Positions 8,857 through 19,143 are shown, counted from the stretch's first letter. The stretch is DNA of 64,000 bases from Sphingobium bisphenolivorans (GCF_000412635.1 NZ_ASTG01000011.1:83855-147854), one strand, 5' to 3'. The notes: a model not told the origin generated them from the letters alone. Translations and numbers: made by a program.

Positions 8857-10140
8857 TCAGGCCGCCGTCTTGTCCTTGCGGCGGGAGGGGATCATGCTCT
8901 TGAGATCGCTGATCTTGCCGAGCAGGCTGTCCCCCTTCTTCGCGGGCGCGGCGGGCCCCTCCGCTTCACCATCCTCGATCGCGCCGAGCACGGCTTCGGC
9001 GAGCGTCACGCAAGCGGCGCCGACCTTGTTGCCCTTGGCCGTTTCGGCGAGCGTCTTGCCGAGCTTCGCCGCTTGCGAGGCGGTCTTGAGGTCGAAGGGG
9101 ATGCAGATATCCACCTTGCGCTCGATCGACTGTTCGAAGTCCTTGCGGCTGATCTCCGGCGCGCCGGGATGGACGCGGTTGGCGACCACCAGCACGCGCG
9201 ACTGCGGCGCATTGGTCTTGAGCCAGGACAGGATGCGGATCGAATCGCGGGCGGCGGCCAGCGTCATTTCCGTCACGACGACCGCCATGTTCACGTCGCT
9301 CATCAGCGCGGGATGGTGGATCAGCATGTTGCGCGGGAGGTCGATGATCGTCGATTCGAAGGCGGCGCGAAACTCCTCCAGCAGCTGGTAGAAGGCGCCG
9401 CCATCGGTCAGCATAGGCTGGCTGATCGGCGCTTCGGCCGACAGGATCGCCAGATTGTCGCTGGCGCGCACCATGGCGCGCTCGATGAAGAGGCCGTCGA
9501 TGCGGCTGGGATTTTCGATCGCATCGGTGAGGCCACGGCCGGGCTCCAGATCCATCGCCAGTGCATTGGTGCCGAAATGAACGTCGAGGTCGAGCAGCGC
9601 GGTCGAGCGCTTCTTCTTGTCGCTGAGCAGCCATGCGAGCGAGGTCGCGATGCTGGACGCACCTACGCCGCCGCGCGTGCCGATGACGGCGGTGGTCATG
9701 TGGGGCCGTTCCGGGCCGGCGTCACGCGGCGCGAAGAACACCGCCTGCGCCTGCGCCAGCGCGTCGCGCAGTTGGTCGGCGCCGAAGGGCTTGAGCAGAT
9801 AATCCTGAATGCCGCTGGCGAGCAGGTCGCGGTAGAGGCGGACGTCGTTCACCTGGCCCGCAGCGATGACGACCGTGCCGGGCTCGCACACCTCGGCGAG
9901 GCTGTTGATGTCGCCCAGCGGATCGCCGCTCTCCGACATGTCGACGAACAGGATCTGCGGGCTGGCGGTGATCGACAGGCTTTGCACCGCATTGCGCATG
10001 CCGCCCTTGTTCACCTTTTCCGGCGCCCAGCCCATTTCGGCCGCGACCGCGCGCAGCAGGTCGAAGCTGTGATCGTCGCAGACGAAGGCGTGGAAGGGGT
10101 CCCGCTGGCCAGACATGCCGGGTTTCCAGGGAGCGTTCAT
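8857..10140 (-). CDS. cpaE: Pilus assembly protein CpaE/TadZ, ParA/MinD-like
   Basis: A 427-residue localisation factor for the Tad pilus. An N-terminal receiver-like domain (about residues 15-125) precedes a ParA/MinD-type ATPase domain starting at VIGTRGGVGASSIATSLAW (about residue 146). The P-loop reads GGVGASS, lacking the lysine of canonical GKT loops, as seen in many CpaE proteins. A Lys/Arg-rich tail ends the protein. The ATG at 10140 is chosen because GGGAGG lies eight bases upstream. The stop of cpaD lies one base before it. Confidence 0.88.
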   Translation of the reverse strand: MNAPWKPGMSGQRDPFHAFVCDDHSFDLLRAVAAEMGWAPEKVNKGGMRNAVQSLSITASPQILFVDMSESGDPLGDINSLAEVCEPGTVVIAAGQVNDVRLYRDLLASGIQDYLLKPFGADQLRDALAQAQAVFFAPRDAGPERPHMTTAVIGTRGGVGASSIATSLAWLLSDKKKRSTALLDLDVHFGTNALAMDLEPGRGLTDAIENPSRIDGLFIERAMVRASDNLAILSAEAPISQPMLTDGGAFYQLLEEFRAAFESTIIDLPRNMLIHHPALMSDVNMAVVVTEMTLAAARDSIRILSWLKTNAPQSRVLVVANRVHPGAPEISRKDFEQSIERKVDICIPFDLKTASQAAKLGKTLAETAKGNKVGAACVTLAEAVLGAIEDGEAEGPAAPAKKGDSLLGKISDLKSMIPSRRKDKTAA

Positions 10141-10141
10141 A

Positions 10142-10792
10142 TCATTTGCCTCCCGCAAGTGTTTTGAGGTCGCCCGACCCTGTGGGGGCCTTTTCGCGAT
10201 AGGTGGAAATGGCGCGGTTCGATGTCGCGGTGCGCAGGTCGCTTTCGCTGCTCTGGCCGCGAACCAGATCGTTGGGATTGGCGACCATGGCGGCGAGATT
10301 GCCGTTCACCCCGCAACCGAAATTGGAGGAAGCGCCCATCTGCATGTCGTCTTCGCTCTTGTCGCGCCAGTCGGGACAGCCCGGGACGCTCGCCGTCGCG
10401 CGGCGGACGATCAGGCGGACGCTGCCCTGCGGCGCAGTGCCGGGCGCGGCGCTGCTGTCCTCGCCCACCAGCATGCCGTGGCGGGCGACGACATCGGCGA
10501 TGCCGTCACGAAGGGCGGGGCTGATATAGGCGGACTCGGTCGCGACCGCGACCTGATCGCCATAGCCAAGGCCGATGGAGGCGAACCAGTCGTCCAGCCG
10601 CCGGGCCTCCGAGCCGCTGAGGCCGCCGTCCGGGCCGGCCTGCACGTCATAGGTGAAGGCGGTTTGGCTGACGACCGGCTGATGGATCGATTCGACGCCG
10701 CGATTGACACTGGTCTGACAGGCGGCGAGCGGCAGCGCGAGCAGGGCCAGGGCGCTGATGCGGATGAGGTGTTTGCGTGACGGGATGGTCAT
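10142..10792 (-). CDS. cpaD: Tad pilus lipoprotein CpaD
   Basis: A 216-residue outer-membrane lipoprotein with signal peptide and lipobox LPLAAC (cysteine 25). The CpaD features VRLIVRRATASVPGCPDW and the NFGCGVNGNLAAMVANPNDLVRGQ region near the C-terminus are clear; the latter is the most conserved part of the family. It sits between cpaC and cpaE in the usual order and is thought to assist the secretin. Confidence 0.9.
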   Translation of the reverse strand: MTIPSRKHLIRISALALLALPLAACQTSVNRGVESIHQPVVSQTAFTYDVQAGPDGGLSGSEARRLDDWFASIGLGYGDQVAVATESAYISPALRDGIADVVARHGMLVGEDSSAAPGTAPQGSVRLIVRRATASVPGCPDWRDKSEDDMQMGASSNFGCGVNGNLAAMVANPNDLVRGQSSESDLRTATSNRAISTYREKAPTGSGDLKTLAGGK

Positions 10793-10809
10793 GGCGTTCG
10801 CCCTTCGGA

Positions 10810-12309
10810 TCAGAAGCTGAAGCCCGGCGCGGCGGCGGACTTGCCGTTGCGCTGTGCGGTTTGCGTGGCGGGTGCCACCGAAGCCTGCGGGCCGGGCGCT
10901 GGCGCCGGACCAGTCGGTGCGCGGCTGGGCATCGGTGCGCGCGCGCCGCTGATGCCGTCATGGCCCTGCTGAAGGAAGAGGCCTTGGCCCTGATTGGCGT
11001 TGCGGAAGCCGTCGGTCGGCAGGCGCACGTCGGCGGCGTTCATCGGCCTCACCAGATAGGGGGTGACGACGATGACCAGTTCCGTCTCGTTGCGCTGGAA
11101 CTGGCGCGACTTGAACAGGCTGCCCAGGATCGGCAGGTTGCCGAGGCCCGGCACCTTGTCGATAGCGTTGCTGGTTTCGTTGTTGAGCAAGCCCGCGATC
11201 ATGAAGGCCTGACCCGAACCCAGTTCCACCGTGGTTTCCGCCGTGCGGCTCTTGAGCGCAGGCACGCTGGAGTTGATCGAGAAGTCGAGGCTGGACACCG
11301 TCGGGCGGACGCGCAGCGAGATGCGGCCGTCGGCGAGGACCGTGGGCGTGAAGGCCAGCTGCACGCCATATTGTTTGAACTCGATGCTGTTGCCCTGCGT
11401 GCCGTTGCTGACGGTGTAGGGATATTCGCCGCCCGCGAGGAAGCTGGCGGTCTCGCCGGAGAGCGAGGTCAGGTTGGGCTGGGCGAGGGTGGTGGACAGG
11501 CCGGTGGATTCGGCGAGGTCCAGCACCGCGCCGACATCCAGACCCAGCACCCGTGCGACGCCGGCGATGCTATAGCCGCCATCCGTCACATAGTTGAAGG
11601 TCCCGCCTCCGCCGGCGTTGAAGGTGATCGCATCGCGATTGCCGCCACCGATGCCGCCGGCCCACTTGCCGCCTGTTCTGTCCAGCGACTTCCAGTTCAT
11701 GCCGATCTTGTGGCCGAGATCACGCGACACTTCGGCGATCTTGACCTGAAGATTGACCTGAAGCGGCGTCGCGGTGCGCAGGCGGCTGACGACTGTCACA
11801 TCCTTGCCGACAAAGGCCTGGGTCAGGCGCTCCGCCTCGGCGGCGTCCTCGGGTGCGGCGATGGTGCCGGTGAGGAGAACCATGCCGTTCATCGTGTTGA
11901 CGGCGATCTGGGCGTTCGGCATCGCGAGCTTCAGCATGTCATCGATGCTGGTCAGGTTGTTGCCGACGCGGACCGTGCCGGAGAACAGCACCTTGCCGTT
12001 GGTTGCGGTCGCAAAGACGGTGGTTTCGCCCGCCGCCTTGGCGATCAGGTAAAGCTGGTTTTGCGAGCGGACATGGACATCGACCACTTCCGGATTGCCG
12101 ATGACCACGTCGGACATCTTGCCCGGCAGGTTGATGACGCGGCTGCCGCCGACCGACATCAGGATCGCATTGTCCTGCGCGGAGACGGGCGCGGCATTGA
12201 GCGCGGTCGTCGGCGCGGCAGCGGCGGCGAGGGCGAGGCCGAGCGCCAGAGCCGGGGCAAGCAGCGGCTTGGCCGCCACGCTGCCAGCGAAATCGGTGAA
12301 CCCCTTCAT
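10810..12309 (-). CDS. cpaC: Tad pilus secretin CpaC/RcpA
   Basis: A 499-residue outer-membrane secretin with a signal peptide (about residues 1-40). An N-terminal pilus-secretin/BON region (SRVINLPGKMSDVVIGNPEVVDV) is followed by the secretin domain with GGEYPY, SFKQYGVQLAFTPTVL-like and VIVVTPYLVRP motifs. A Pro/Ala-rich tail of about 70 residues follows the pore domain. The gene is one base after cpaB, and GGGGGAAG just before the ATG lies inside the end of cpaB. Confidence 0.92.
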   Translation of the reverse strand: MKGFTDFAGSVAAKPLLAPALALGLALAAAAAPTTALNAAPVSAQDNAILMSVGGSRVINLPGKMSDVVIGNPEVVDVHVRSQNQLYLIAKAAGETTVFATATNGKVLFSGTVRVGNNLTSIDDMLKLAMPNAQIAVNTMNGMVLLTGTIAAPEDAAEAERLTQAFVGKDVTVVSRLRTATPLQVNLQVKIAEVSRDLGHKIGMNWKSLDRTGGKWAGGIGGGNRDAITFNAGGGGTFNYVTDGGYSIAGVARVLGLDVGAVLDLAESTGLSTTLAQPNLTSLSGETASFLAGGEYPYTVSNGTQGNSIEFKQYGVQLAFTPTVLADGRISLRVRPTVSSLDFSINSSVPALKSRTAETTVELGSGQAFMIAGLLNNETSNAIDKVPGLGNLPILGSLFKSRQFQRNETELVIVVTPYLVRPMNAADVRLPTDGFRNANQGQGLFLQQGHDGISGARAPMPSRAPTGPAPAPGPQASVAPATQTAQRNGKSAAAPGFSF

Positions 12310-12310
12310 C

Positions 12311-13336
12311 TTACTTCCCCCCGACCGGAACGACGGTCACACTGGTGCCGCGAGCGACCCGGATCACGGGGCCTTGCGGCGCGACGATGACGGCAGGCGC
12401 GCCACCAGGCGCGGCGGCTGGAACTCCGCCCGCGGGCATGGCCTGCATCGGCTTGGCTGGGACGCTGCTACGCTGGTAACGCGAGACGTCGGCGCCGGTG
12501 GAATAGGTGGTGCCGCGATCGATCGGGCGCGCGGTGAGGCTGGCGAGCAGCTTCTTTTCCGCGTTCGGATTGGTGCCGTCGGGCAGGTCCACGTCGCTGC
12601 CGGCGATGGCGGCGTCGAGTTCCGAACTGTTGTCGGCGAGCGAGCGGAGCGACAGGGACAGCGAACCGATGGTCTGCGCGACCGCGATCTTCTCGGCGAT
12701 CTTGGGCGTGACTTCGAGCGTGACGTTGGAATAGGTCTGGACGACCGGCTTGCCGTCCGCGCCGAGCGCGTCCATGCGCTGGTCGGTGGCGAGCACGCGC
12801 AGGTTGCGCAGCACGGTTTCGGATACTTTGAGCGGCTCGCCGTCGCCGCCGCCCGAGACGCTCTGCGTCAGGACGAGGTCGACGCGGTCGCCGGGGAAGA
12901 CGAAGCCGGCGACGGAATTCTGGGCGGAGACGGGCACCGTGACGGCGCGCATGCCGGGGCCAAGCGCGGCGGCGAGGAAGCCGCGGTCGCCCGGATTAAT
13001 GACCGAGCCCAGCGTCATCGGCTGGCCGGCGGAAATGGCGGTGCGCACGACGCTGCCCACCAGCTTCTGCGGATCGGCCTGGCCCTTGATATAATAGGCC
13101 TGCTCGACCAGATCCTTGGGCCAGGGCTGGAAGCGGAAGCTTTCGGCATCGAGGATGGTGCCGACCGGGAGCGCCTTGGTCGCGACCAGCACATGGGGCT
13201 GGTCTGCTTCGACCGGCATGGAAGAGGCGCCGGCCTGCGGGCTGCCGGAAGAACTCAGCATGTTGCGCGCGAGCAAGGCTGTAGTGATCGCTATGATTAG
13301 CGCCCCCACCAACAGCACGATTTTCTTGGCATCCAT
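12311..13336 (-). CDS. cpaB: Tad pilus assembly protein CpaB/RcpC
   Basis: A 341-residue periplasmic protein with one N-terminal membrane anchor (residues 5-24). The SAF domain (HVLVATKALPVGTILDAESFRFQPWP) and the following RcpC core (GMRAVTVPVSAQNSVAGFVFPGDRVDLVLTQ region, residues about 130-160) identify it. The start ATG at 13336 is preferred over an in-frame TTG seven codons upstream that lies within the GAGGGAGG ribosome binding site. A Pro/Ala/Val-rich tail follows. Confidence 0.9.
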   Translation of the reverse strand: MDAKKIVLLVGALIIAITTALLARNMLSSSGSPQAGASSMPVEADQPHVLVATKALPVGTILDAESFRFQPWPKDLVEQAYYIKGQADPQKLVGSVVRTAISAGQPMTLGSVINPGDRGFLAAALGPGMRAVTVPVSAQNSVAGFVFPGDRVDLVLTQSVSGGGDGEPLKVSETVLRNLRVLATDQRMDALGADGKPVVQTYSNVTLEVTPKIAEKIAVAQTIGSLSLSLRSLADNSSELDAAIAGSDVDLPDGTNPNAEKKLLASLTARPIDRGTTYSTGADVSRYQRSSVPAKPMQAMPAGGVPAAAPGGAPAVIVAPQGPVIRVARGTSVTVVPVGGK

Positions 13337-13387
13337 GATGAAATTCGCCTCCCTCAATCAGACGAGTTGCGCCTGAGCCCCGGATGA

Positions 13388-13861
13388 TTACGCAAAATGG
13401 TTAAGATATCGTTCGCCAAGCAGCCACATGGCCGCGAGCGATATGGCGATGCCGTAGGGAATCTGCGGCTGGCCTAGCCGCCGGGTCATGCGGTGGTGCA
13501 CGACGGTCACGATGGTGACGCCGCCCCCCAGCAGCGCCATCAGCATCAGCATCGACAGGGTCGCCTGCCAGGGAAACCAGAGCGCCAGCGCGCCGAGCAG
13601 CTTCACGTCGCCGCCGCCCATGCACCCCAAAGCGAACAGCAGCGCAAAGGCGGAGAAGACGATGAACGCGGCGAGCAACTGCACGCCGACGCCCGGCCAC
13701 AGCGGCAGGCCGCTGGCATACCACCAGAGCGGCGCCAGCGCGGCGACGGTCAGGTTCAGCCGATTGGAGATGATCCGCGCGCGCAGGTCCGTGACGGATG
13801 CGACGATCAGCAGCAAGGCAAGGGCGCAGACGAGCGCCAGTCTGAAATATTCCCCCAACAT
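13388..13861 (-). CDS. cpaA: Prepilin peptidase CpaA/TadV
   Basis: A 157-residue membrane aspartyl protease that cleaves Flp prepilins. Both active-site aspartates are visible: VASVTDLRARIISN (residue 25) and GCMGGGDVKLLGA (about residue 85), the latter being the family GGGDVK motif. About five hydrophobic helices. It is the first gene of the minus-strand Tad operon. No Flp pilin gene lies before it; the next gene upstream runs the other way and starts 20 bases away. Confidence 0.9.
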   Translation of the reverse strand: MLGEYFRLALVCALALLLIVASVTDLRARIISNRLNLTVAALAPLWWYASGLPLWPGVGVQLLAAFIVFSAFALLFALGCMGGGDVKLLGALALWFPWQATLSMLMLMALLGGGVTIVTVVHHRMTRRLGQPQIPYGIAISLAAMWLLGERYLNHFA

Positions 13862-13881
13862 GGAGTAAAACTATAGACCGC

Positions 13882-14868
13882 ATGGCTTACCAAACCGTAA
13901 CCATGCGCCGCATGGATTCGCCCTATCCCGTCCCCGCTGTTTTCGATCGCCGCGCCTGGCCGATGGACGGGCGGTTGGACTATTGGACGGCGGCGGACGG
14001 CTGGCGCTTGCGGCGCTACCGGCTGGGGAGCGGGCGGCGCGGGCGGTTGCTCCTGCTCGGCGGGCGCGGCGACATGATCGAGAAATATCTCGAGGTCGTG
14101 CATCATTGGGCCGAGCGCGGCTGGGCCGTCACCAGCTTCGACTGGCGCGGGCAGGGCGGATCGGGGCGCACGACGGGCGACCCGCTCTGCGGCCACATCG
14201 ACGATTTCGCGCAGTGGATCGATGATCTCAACGCTTTTGCGACGGATTGGCGGGCCGAGGGCGATGGCCCGGCGGCGATCGTCGGGCACAGCATGGGCGG
14301 GCATCTGCTGCTGCGCGCGCTGGCGGAGGGCATGGCGCGGCCGGATGCCGCCGTGACGGTGGCGCCGATGATGGGGCTGCATACCGCGCCGCTGCCGCTA
14401 TGGCTGGCGGGCGGCATCGCGCGGGCGATGTGCGCCGTTGGCTTTGCCGAGCGGCAGGCGTGGACGCAGCAGGAGGAGTCGGAGCGGCAGAGGAGGATGC
14501 GGCAGAAGCGGCTGACGCACGATCCGGATCGCTATGCCGACGAGCTCTGGTGGCGGGACCATGGCCGGGACATCGCGCTGGGTCCGCCGAGCTGGAACTG
14601 GGTGAGCCAAGCGCTTCAGTCGACACGGGCGCTGGCGCAGGGCGAGGGGCTGGCGGGGATCGACGTGCCGCTGCTGATCCTGGCGGCGCAGGCCGATCGG
14701 CTGGTGTCCACGCCTGCCATTCGCCGCATTGCCCGGCGCATTCCGGGCGCGCGTCTGCACGTCTATGGCAAGGAGGCGGCGCACGAGATTTTGCGCGAGC
14801 TGGACCCGGTGCGGCTGGATGCACTGCGGCGGATCGATGGCTTCCTCGATGAGGTCGCGCCGCGATGA
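13882..14868 (+). CDS. Alpha/beta hydrolase, lysophospholipase/monoacylglycerol lipase type
   Basis: A serine hydrolase of 328 residues. The nucleophile elbow GHSMGG places the catalytic serine at residue 137; D in AAQADRLVS (about 279) and H in KEAAHEILRE (about 305) complete the triad. The segment SFDWRGQGGSGR (85-96) is the oxyanion-side motif of this family (PldB-like). Another possible start is the ATG at 13912; no clear ribosome binding site precedes either. It overlaps the following oxidoreductase gene by ATGA, so the two are coupled. Natural substrate unknown. Confidence 0.82.
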   Translation: MAYQTVTMRRMDSPYPVPAVFDRRAWPMDGRLDYWTAADGWRLRRYRLGSGRRGRLLLLGGRGDMIEKYLEVVHHWAERGWAVTSFDWRGQGGSGRTTGDPLCGHIDDFAQWIDDLNAFATDWRAEGDGPAAIVGHSMGGHLLLRALAEGMARPDAAVTVAPMMGLHTAPLPLWLAGGIARAMCAVGFAERQAWTQQEESERQRRMRQKRLTHDPDRYADELWWRDHGRDIALGPPSWNWVSQALQSTRALAQGEGLAGIDVPLLILAAQADRLVSTPAIRRIARRIPGARLHVYGKEAAHEILRELDPVRLDALRRIDGFLDEVAPR

Positions 14869-15971
14869 CGCGGCCGGATATCGTCATCGTTGGCGGCGGC
14901 ATCGCCGGGGCCAGCCTGGGCGCGGTTCTGGCGGAGCAGGCGCGCGTCCTCCTGCTGGAGATGGAGCCGCAGCCGGGCTATCATGCGACGGGCCGGTCGG
15001 TCGCCTTCTGGGAGGAAACCTATGGCGGGCTGGCGGTGCAGCCGTTGACGACCGCGTCGGGGCCGATGCTGGCCTCGCCCGATCCGGACTTTTCTCTCGT
15101 CTCCTTCCTCTCGCCCCGGCAAACGCTGCATGTCGGGCGTCCCGGCGATGAGTCGGCGCAGGACAAGCTGCTGGCGGATTTCGGGGATCGGGTGGCATTG
15201 CGGGCAGTCGATCCCGCCGCTCTGGTGCCGGGGATCAGGGCGGATTGGACGTTGGGACTGCTGGAGCCAGGGGTGTGCGACATCGATGTCGCTGCGCTGC
15301 ATCAGGCCTATCTGCGGCGCTTCCGGACGTTGGGCGGCGAAGTTCGGCTGGCGTCGCCGCTCAGGGCTGCGCAGGCGGGCAGCGGGTGCTGGACGCTCCA
15401 GACAGGCGCGGGTTCGATCGATTGCGGAATAGTCGTGAACGCGGCCGGCGCATGGGCGGACGATGTCGGGCGCGCATGCGGCGTCGCGCCGATCGGCATC
15501 ACGCCGCTGCGCCGCACCGTCGTGCAATTGCGGGTGCCGGCCATGCCGTCGGCATCGCTGCCGCTGGTCATGGATCTGGCCTCGCAATTCTATTTCAAGC
15601 CCGAGGGGGAGGGGCGCGTCTGGCTGACCCCGCATGACGAGGAGCCTTCACTCCCCTGCGATGCCGCGCCGGAGGAAATGGCGGTCGCAGAGGCGATCGC
15701 GCGGTTCGAGCAGGTGGTGGACTGGCCGGTGGCTGCGGTGGAGCGCAAATGGGCGGGGCTGCGCAGCTTCTCCCGCGACCGGGCGCCGGTCTATGGCTTC
15801 GACCCGCAGGCGCCGGGTTTTTTCTGGTTTGTGGGGCAGGGGGGCTTTGGCATCCAGACGGCGCCGGCGGCGGCCCTGCTGGCGGCGAGTCTGCTCACCG
15901 GGGAGGGGCGGCCGAGGGCGGTGGCTGCCATCGATCCGGCCACCTATGCGCCGGAGCGGTTTCGCGTGTGA
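14865..15971 (+). CDS. FAD-dependent oxidoreductase, D-amino-acid oxidase (DAO) family
   Basis: A 368-residue flavoprotein. The N-terminal dinucleotide-binding motif VIVGGGIAGASL (6-17), the acidic end of the second strand (LLLEMEPQPGYHATGRS) and the C-terminal GLRSFSRDRAPVYGFD and WFVGQGGFGIQTAPAAA motifs are typical of DAO-family amine or amino-acid oxidases. Substrate cannot be assigned. Its start overlaps the hydrolase gene (ATGA), suggesting a two-gene operon that converges on rnhA. Confidence 0.85.
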   Translation: MTRPDIVIVGGGIAGASLGAVLAEQARVLLLEMEPQPGYHATGRSVAFWEETYGGLAVQPLTTASGPMLASPDPDFSLVSFLSPRQTLHVGRPGDESAQDKLLADFGDRVALRAVDPAALVPGIRADWTLGLLEPGVCDIDVAALHQAYLRRFRTLGGEVRLASPLRAAQAGSGCWTLQTGAGSIDCGIVVNAAGAWADDVGRACGVAPIGITPLRRTVVQLRVPAMPSASLPLVMDLASQFYFKPEGEGRVWLTPHDEEPSLPCDAAPEEMAVAEAIARFEQVVDWPVAAVERKWAGLRSFSRDRAPVYGFDPQAPGFFWFVGQGGFGIQTAPAAALLAASLLTGEGRPRAVAAIDPATYAPERFRV

Positions 15972-16019
15972 AGGCTGATATCGGCTGTTCGTGACCCGGG
16001 CACTTGGGACCCCATGCGC

Positions 16020-16466
16020 TTACCCCCGAAAACTCTCCGCTGCCGCGCAGGCGAGCTGGTCGGCGCGTTCATTCTCCGGATGGCCGGCATGGCCCTTAAC
16101 CCATTGCCACGTGACCTTGTGGCGGGCGGCGGCGGCGACGAGCAACTGCCAGATTTCCGCATTTTTCACTGGCTTGCGATCCGCCGTCTTCCAGCCATTT
16201 TTCTGCCAGCCGAACACCCATTTGGTGATGCCGTCCATGACATATTTGCTGTCGGTATAAAGGGTCACGCGGCAGGGGCGCTTGAGCGTGTTGAGCGCCT
16301 CGACCGCCGCCATCATCTCCATGCGGTTGTTGGTCGTCTGCGCCTCCCCGCCGGAGATTTCCTTTTCCGTGGTCCCGAAGCGCAGCACCGCGCCCCAGCC
16401 GCCGGGCCCCGGATTGCCCTTGCATGCGCCGTCGGTGAAGATCTCGACTTGCGGCAGGTCGTTCAT
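16020..16466 (-). CDS. rnhA: Ribonuclease HI
   Basis: Degrades the RNA strand of RNA-DNA hybrids. All four metal-binding residues are visible in the 148-residue protein: D12 ([17 protein letters not shown]), E50 (NNRMEMMAA), D72 (LYTDSKYV) and the aspartate of ENERADQLA (about 136). Length is normal. The ATG overlaps the thrB stop (ATGA), making it the last gene of ispH-thrB-rnhA's minus-strand operon. Confidence 0.96.
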   Translation of the reverse strand: MNDLPQVEIFTDGACKGNPGPGGWGAVLRFGTTEKEISGGEAQTTNNRMEMMAAVEALNTLKRPCRVTLYTDSKYVMDGITKWVFGWQKNGWKTADRKPVKNAEIWQLLVAAAARHKVTWQWVKGHAGHPENERADQLACAAAESFRG

Positions 16467-17440
16467 GTGCCAAGCAGCTGGGCGGGCGTCGCGGCCGCGT
16501 AGAAGTCCAGCCGGCGCAGGAAGGCGAGCGGGTCCTTGCGCGTCACCAGCGCGTCGGCCGGCGTGTTGATCCAGTCATAGGCGCGGGTCAGCATGAAACG
16601 CAGCGCCGCGCCCCGGCAGAGGATCGGGAAGGCAGCGCGCTCGGCATCCGAGAGGCCATGCGCAGCTTCATATCCGGCACACAAGGCGCTGGCGCGGTCG
16701 CCGAACCAGGTCGCGCCATCATTGCTGAACACCCAGGCACTGTGCGTCACCGCCAGGTCATAGGCACGTATGTCGGTGCAGCTGAAATAGAAGTCGATGA
16801 GACCCGTGACTTCATCCCCCAGCATCAGCACATTGTCGGGAAAAAGGTCGGCGTGGATGACCGCGCGTGGCAGGTCGGCGGGCCAGTGCGCGTCAAGGAA
16901 AGCGAGTTCCTGCGCCACCCGATCCTTGAGGCCCGGCGCGATCTGGTCGAAATCATCGCCGCATTTCGCCGCCAGATCATGCCAGCCCGGCAAGTCCAGC
17001 GCATTGCGCCGCTCGCCCGCAAAGCCTTCCGCCGCGCGGTGCATCTCGCCCAGCGCCGCGCCGGCCGCATGGGCCTGCCCAATGGTCGGCTCCGTCACCG
17101 AAATGCCCGTCAGAAATTCGATCAGGCAGGCGGGACGGCCGCTCAGCTGCTGAAGGCGCGTGCCCTCCCGATCGGGGATGAAACGCGGGACGAGGCAGCC
17201 GCGCGCGCCCAGATGATCGAGCAGGTTCATGAAGAAGGGCAGGTCCGCCTCGTCCACGCGCTTCTCGTAGAGCGTCAGGATATAACGATGGCCATTGCCA
17301 TCTGCGCCGGTGGTTTCGAGCAGATAATTGCTGTTCTCGACCCCCTCGGCGATACCCTTGGCGGAGACGAGGCGGCCTGCGTCGTAGCGGGTGAGGAAGG
17401 CGTCAATCTCTTCGGCGGGAACATGGGTATAGACGGCCAT
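16463..17440 (-). CDS. thrB: Homoserine kinase, APH-fold type
   Basis: Phosphorylates homoserine in threonine synthesis. This is the aminoglycoside-phosphotransferase-like ThrB of proteobacteria, 325 residues: [11 protein letters not shown] (about 33-43) as the nucleotide loop, [13 protein letters not shown] as the catalytic loop, and GLIDFYFSC as the metal-binding DFG-like segment. The gene sits five bases after ispH and overlaps rnhA; this order is common in alphaproteobacteria. Confidence 0.94.
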   Translation of the reverse strand: MAVYTHVPAEEIDAFLTRYDAGRLVSAKGIAEGVENSNYLLETTGADGNGHRYILTLYEKRVDEADLPFFMNLLDHLGARGCLVPRFIPDREGTRLQQLSGRPACLIEFLTGISVTEPTIGQAHAAGAALGEMHRAAEGFAGERRNALDLPGWHDLAAKCGDDFDQIAPGLKDRVAQELAFLDAHWPADLPRAVIHADLFPDNVLMLGDEVTGLIDFYFSCTDIRAYDLAVTHSAWVFSNDGATWFGDRASALCAGYEAAHGLSDAERAAFPILCRGAALRFMLTRAYDWINTPADALVTRKDPLAFLRRLDFYAAATPAQLLGT

Positions 17441-17445
17441 CGGAT

Positions 17446-18393
17446 TTAAGCGGCCTCCAGACCGCGGGGGAGCTTGAAGGACATGCTTTCCTGCGCCGTT
17501 TCGACCTGCTCCTCGATCAGCTCGTACCGCGAGCCGATCCGATCTACAACTTCGCGGACCAGAATCTCGGGAGCCGACGCGCCCGCGGTCAGCCCAAGGG
17601 TGCGGACGTTGGCGAGCCAGTCGAAATCGAGCTCATCTGCGCGCTGGATCAGGCGGGCGGGCGTGCCCTCCCGCTCGGCCACTTCGACCAGCCGCAGCGA
17701 GTTGGAACTGTTGGGCGCGCCGATCACATAGAGAGCGTCACAGCGGGAGGCGATCGCCTTGACTGCCGCCTGCCGATTGGAAGTCGCATAGCAGATATCC
17801 TCGCCCTTGGGCGCATGGATGGTCGGGAAGCGCCGGTGCAGCGCGGCCACGATGGCGGCGGTGTCGTCCACCGACAGCGTCGTCTGCGTCAGAAAGGAGA
17901 GGTTGTCCGGGTCGGCGGGCGCGAAGCTTTCTGCATCCTCGACCGTTTCGATCAGCGTCATCGTGCCTTCAGGCACCTGGCCGAAGGTGCCGACGACTTC
18001 TGGATGCCCCTTGTGGCCGATGAAGAGGATGTGGCGGCCGGCCTGCACCTGCCGCTCTGCCTGGCGGTGAACCTTGCTTACCAGCGGGCAGGTGGCGTCG
18101 AGATAGTCGAGGCCGCGCTCCTCCGCCTTGGCGGGCACCGCCTTGGGCACGCCATGCGCGGAAAAGACCACAGGTACGCCGTCGGGCACCTGGTCCAGTT
18201 CCTCCACGAAGATCGCGCCCTTGGCCTTCAGCGTGTCGACAACATATTTGTTATGGACGATCTCATGCCGGACATAGACCGGTGGGCCATATTTCTCGAT
18301 AGCCCGTTCGACGATGATGATGGCGCGATCGACACCGGCGCAAAAGCCGCGCGGGGCGGCGATGAGCAGCTTCATGGGCGGGCGAGAGGTCAT
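17446..18393 (-). CDS. ispH: 4-hydroxy-3-methylbut-2-enyl diphosphate reductase
   Basis: The last step of the MEP isoprenoid pathway, an iron-sulfur enzyme. The three cluster cysteines are visible in [10 protein letters not shown] (C18), [12 protein letters not shown] and ICYATSNRQ, along with the HEIVHNK and [14 protein letters not shown] motifs. The ATG at 18393 gives 315 residues, normal for the family; the ATG at 18375 is an alternative. An open frame extends far upstream but lacks family similarity and was not used. First gene of the ispH-thrB-rnhA operon. Confidence 0.95.
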   Translation of the reverse strand: MTSRPPMKLLIAAPRGFCAGVDRAIIIVERAIEKYGPPVYVRHEIVHNKYVVDTLKAKGAIFVEELDQVPDGVPVVFSAHGVPKAVPAKAEERGLDYLDATCPLVSKVHRQAERQVQAGRHILFIGHKGHPEVVGTFGQVPEGTMTLIETVEDAESFAPADPDNLSFLTQTTLSVDDTAAIVAALHRRFPTIHAPKGEDICYATSNRQAAVKAIASRCDALYVIGAPNSSNSLRLVEVAEREGTPARLIQRADELDFDWLANVRTLGLTAGASAPEILVREVVDRIGSRYELIEEQVETAQESMSFKLPRGLEAA

Positions 18394-18504
18394 GGCAACC
18401 GCGCTTAGGCGAATGTGGCCACTGATGAAAGCCGCTTCCTTTCGGTTGCGTGCGGCGCGGGCTATGGATAAGAAGCCCCACGCCTGCTCCCAAGGGATTA
18501 TCTC

Positions 18505-19143
18505 GTGACCTTTTCTCGAATTGCGCTGACCGGAATGCTGGCCCTTGCCCTTGCGGGCTGTTCGCGGCGGGGTGAGATCGACCCGACCGGCGGTATCGTC
18601 GCGGTCCGTTCGCCCTGCCCGGTGGCGGCGATCCCTGCGCAGACCGGCGATATCACCCTCTTCAATCCGGCCGGCAGCACCGATGCGCGCGCGATCGACG
18701 TGGTGGCGGACATCACCAATCTGCGCTCGACCTGCTCGGAAGGCGACCAATTCTACACCGAGGCGAGCTTCACCGTGAATGCGCGCCGCACGGATGCGAC
18801 CGCCGCGCGTCAGGTGGTGTTGCCCTATTTCTCGGCCGTGGTGCGTGGCGGCAACGCCGTCGTCGCCAAGCGGGTGGGGCAGGTCATGCTCGACTTCCCG
18901 GCCGGCCAATACCGCGCCAGCGCGACGGCCAAGGCCGGTTCCTATGTGAACCGCACGGCAGCCACCTTGCCCGCCGACATCCAGGCGAAGATCAACAGCA
19001 AGCGCAAGGCGGGTGACGCCGATGCGGCGATCGATCCGTTCGCGCAGCCGGACGTCAAGGCGGCGCTGCAGCGAACCAGCTTCGAGCTGCTCGTGGGCTT
19101 CAACCTGACCCAGGATCAGCTCCGGTATAACGCGACGCGCTAA
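18505..19143 (+). CDS. Hypothetical lipoprotein
   Basis: A 212-residue predicted lipoprotein starting at GTG 18505 with AAGGGA upstream. The signal peptide ends in lipobox LALAGC (cysteine 19). The mature part contains two more cysteines (SPCPV and STCSEG) that could form a disulfide, and alternates short hydrophobic strands, suggesting a beta-rich periplasmic domain. A basic stretch ([10 protein letters not shown]) is near residue 160. I do not recognise the family. It is divergent from ispH with 111 bases between them, enough for two promoters. Confidence 0.75.
   Translation: MTFSRIALTGMLALALAGCSRRGEIDPTGGIVAVRSPCPVAAIPAQTGDITLFNPAGSTDARAIDVVADITNLRSTCSEGDQFYTEASFTVNARRTDATAARQVVLPYFSAVVRGGNAVVAKRVGQVMLDFPAGQYRASATAKAGSYVNRTAATLPADIQAKINSKRKAGDADAAIDPFAQPDVKAALQRTSFELLVGFNLTQDQLRYNATR

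Noticed and set aside
10777..12390. 537-residue open frame on the plus strand
   Set aside because: Antisense shadow of cpaC, which has clear secretin motifs.
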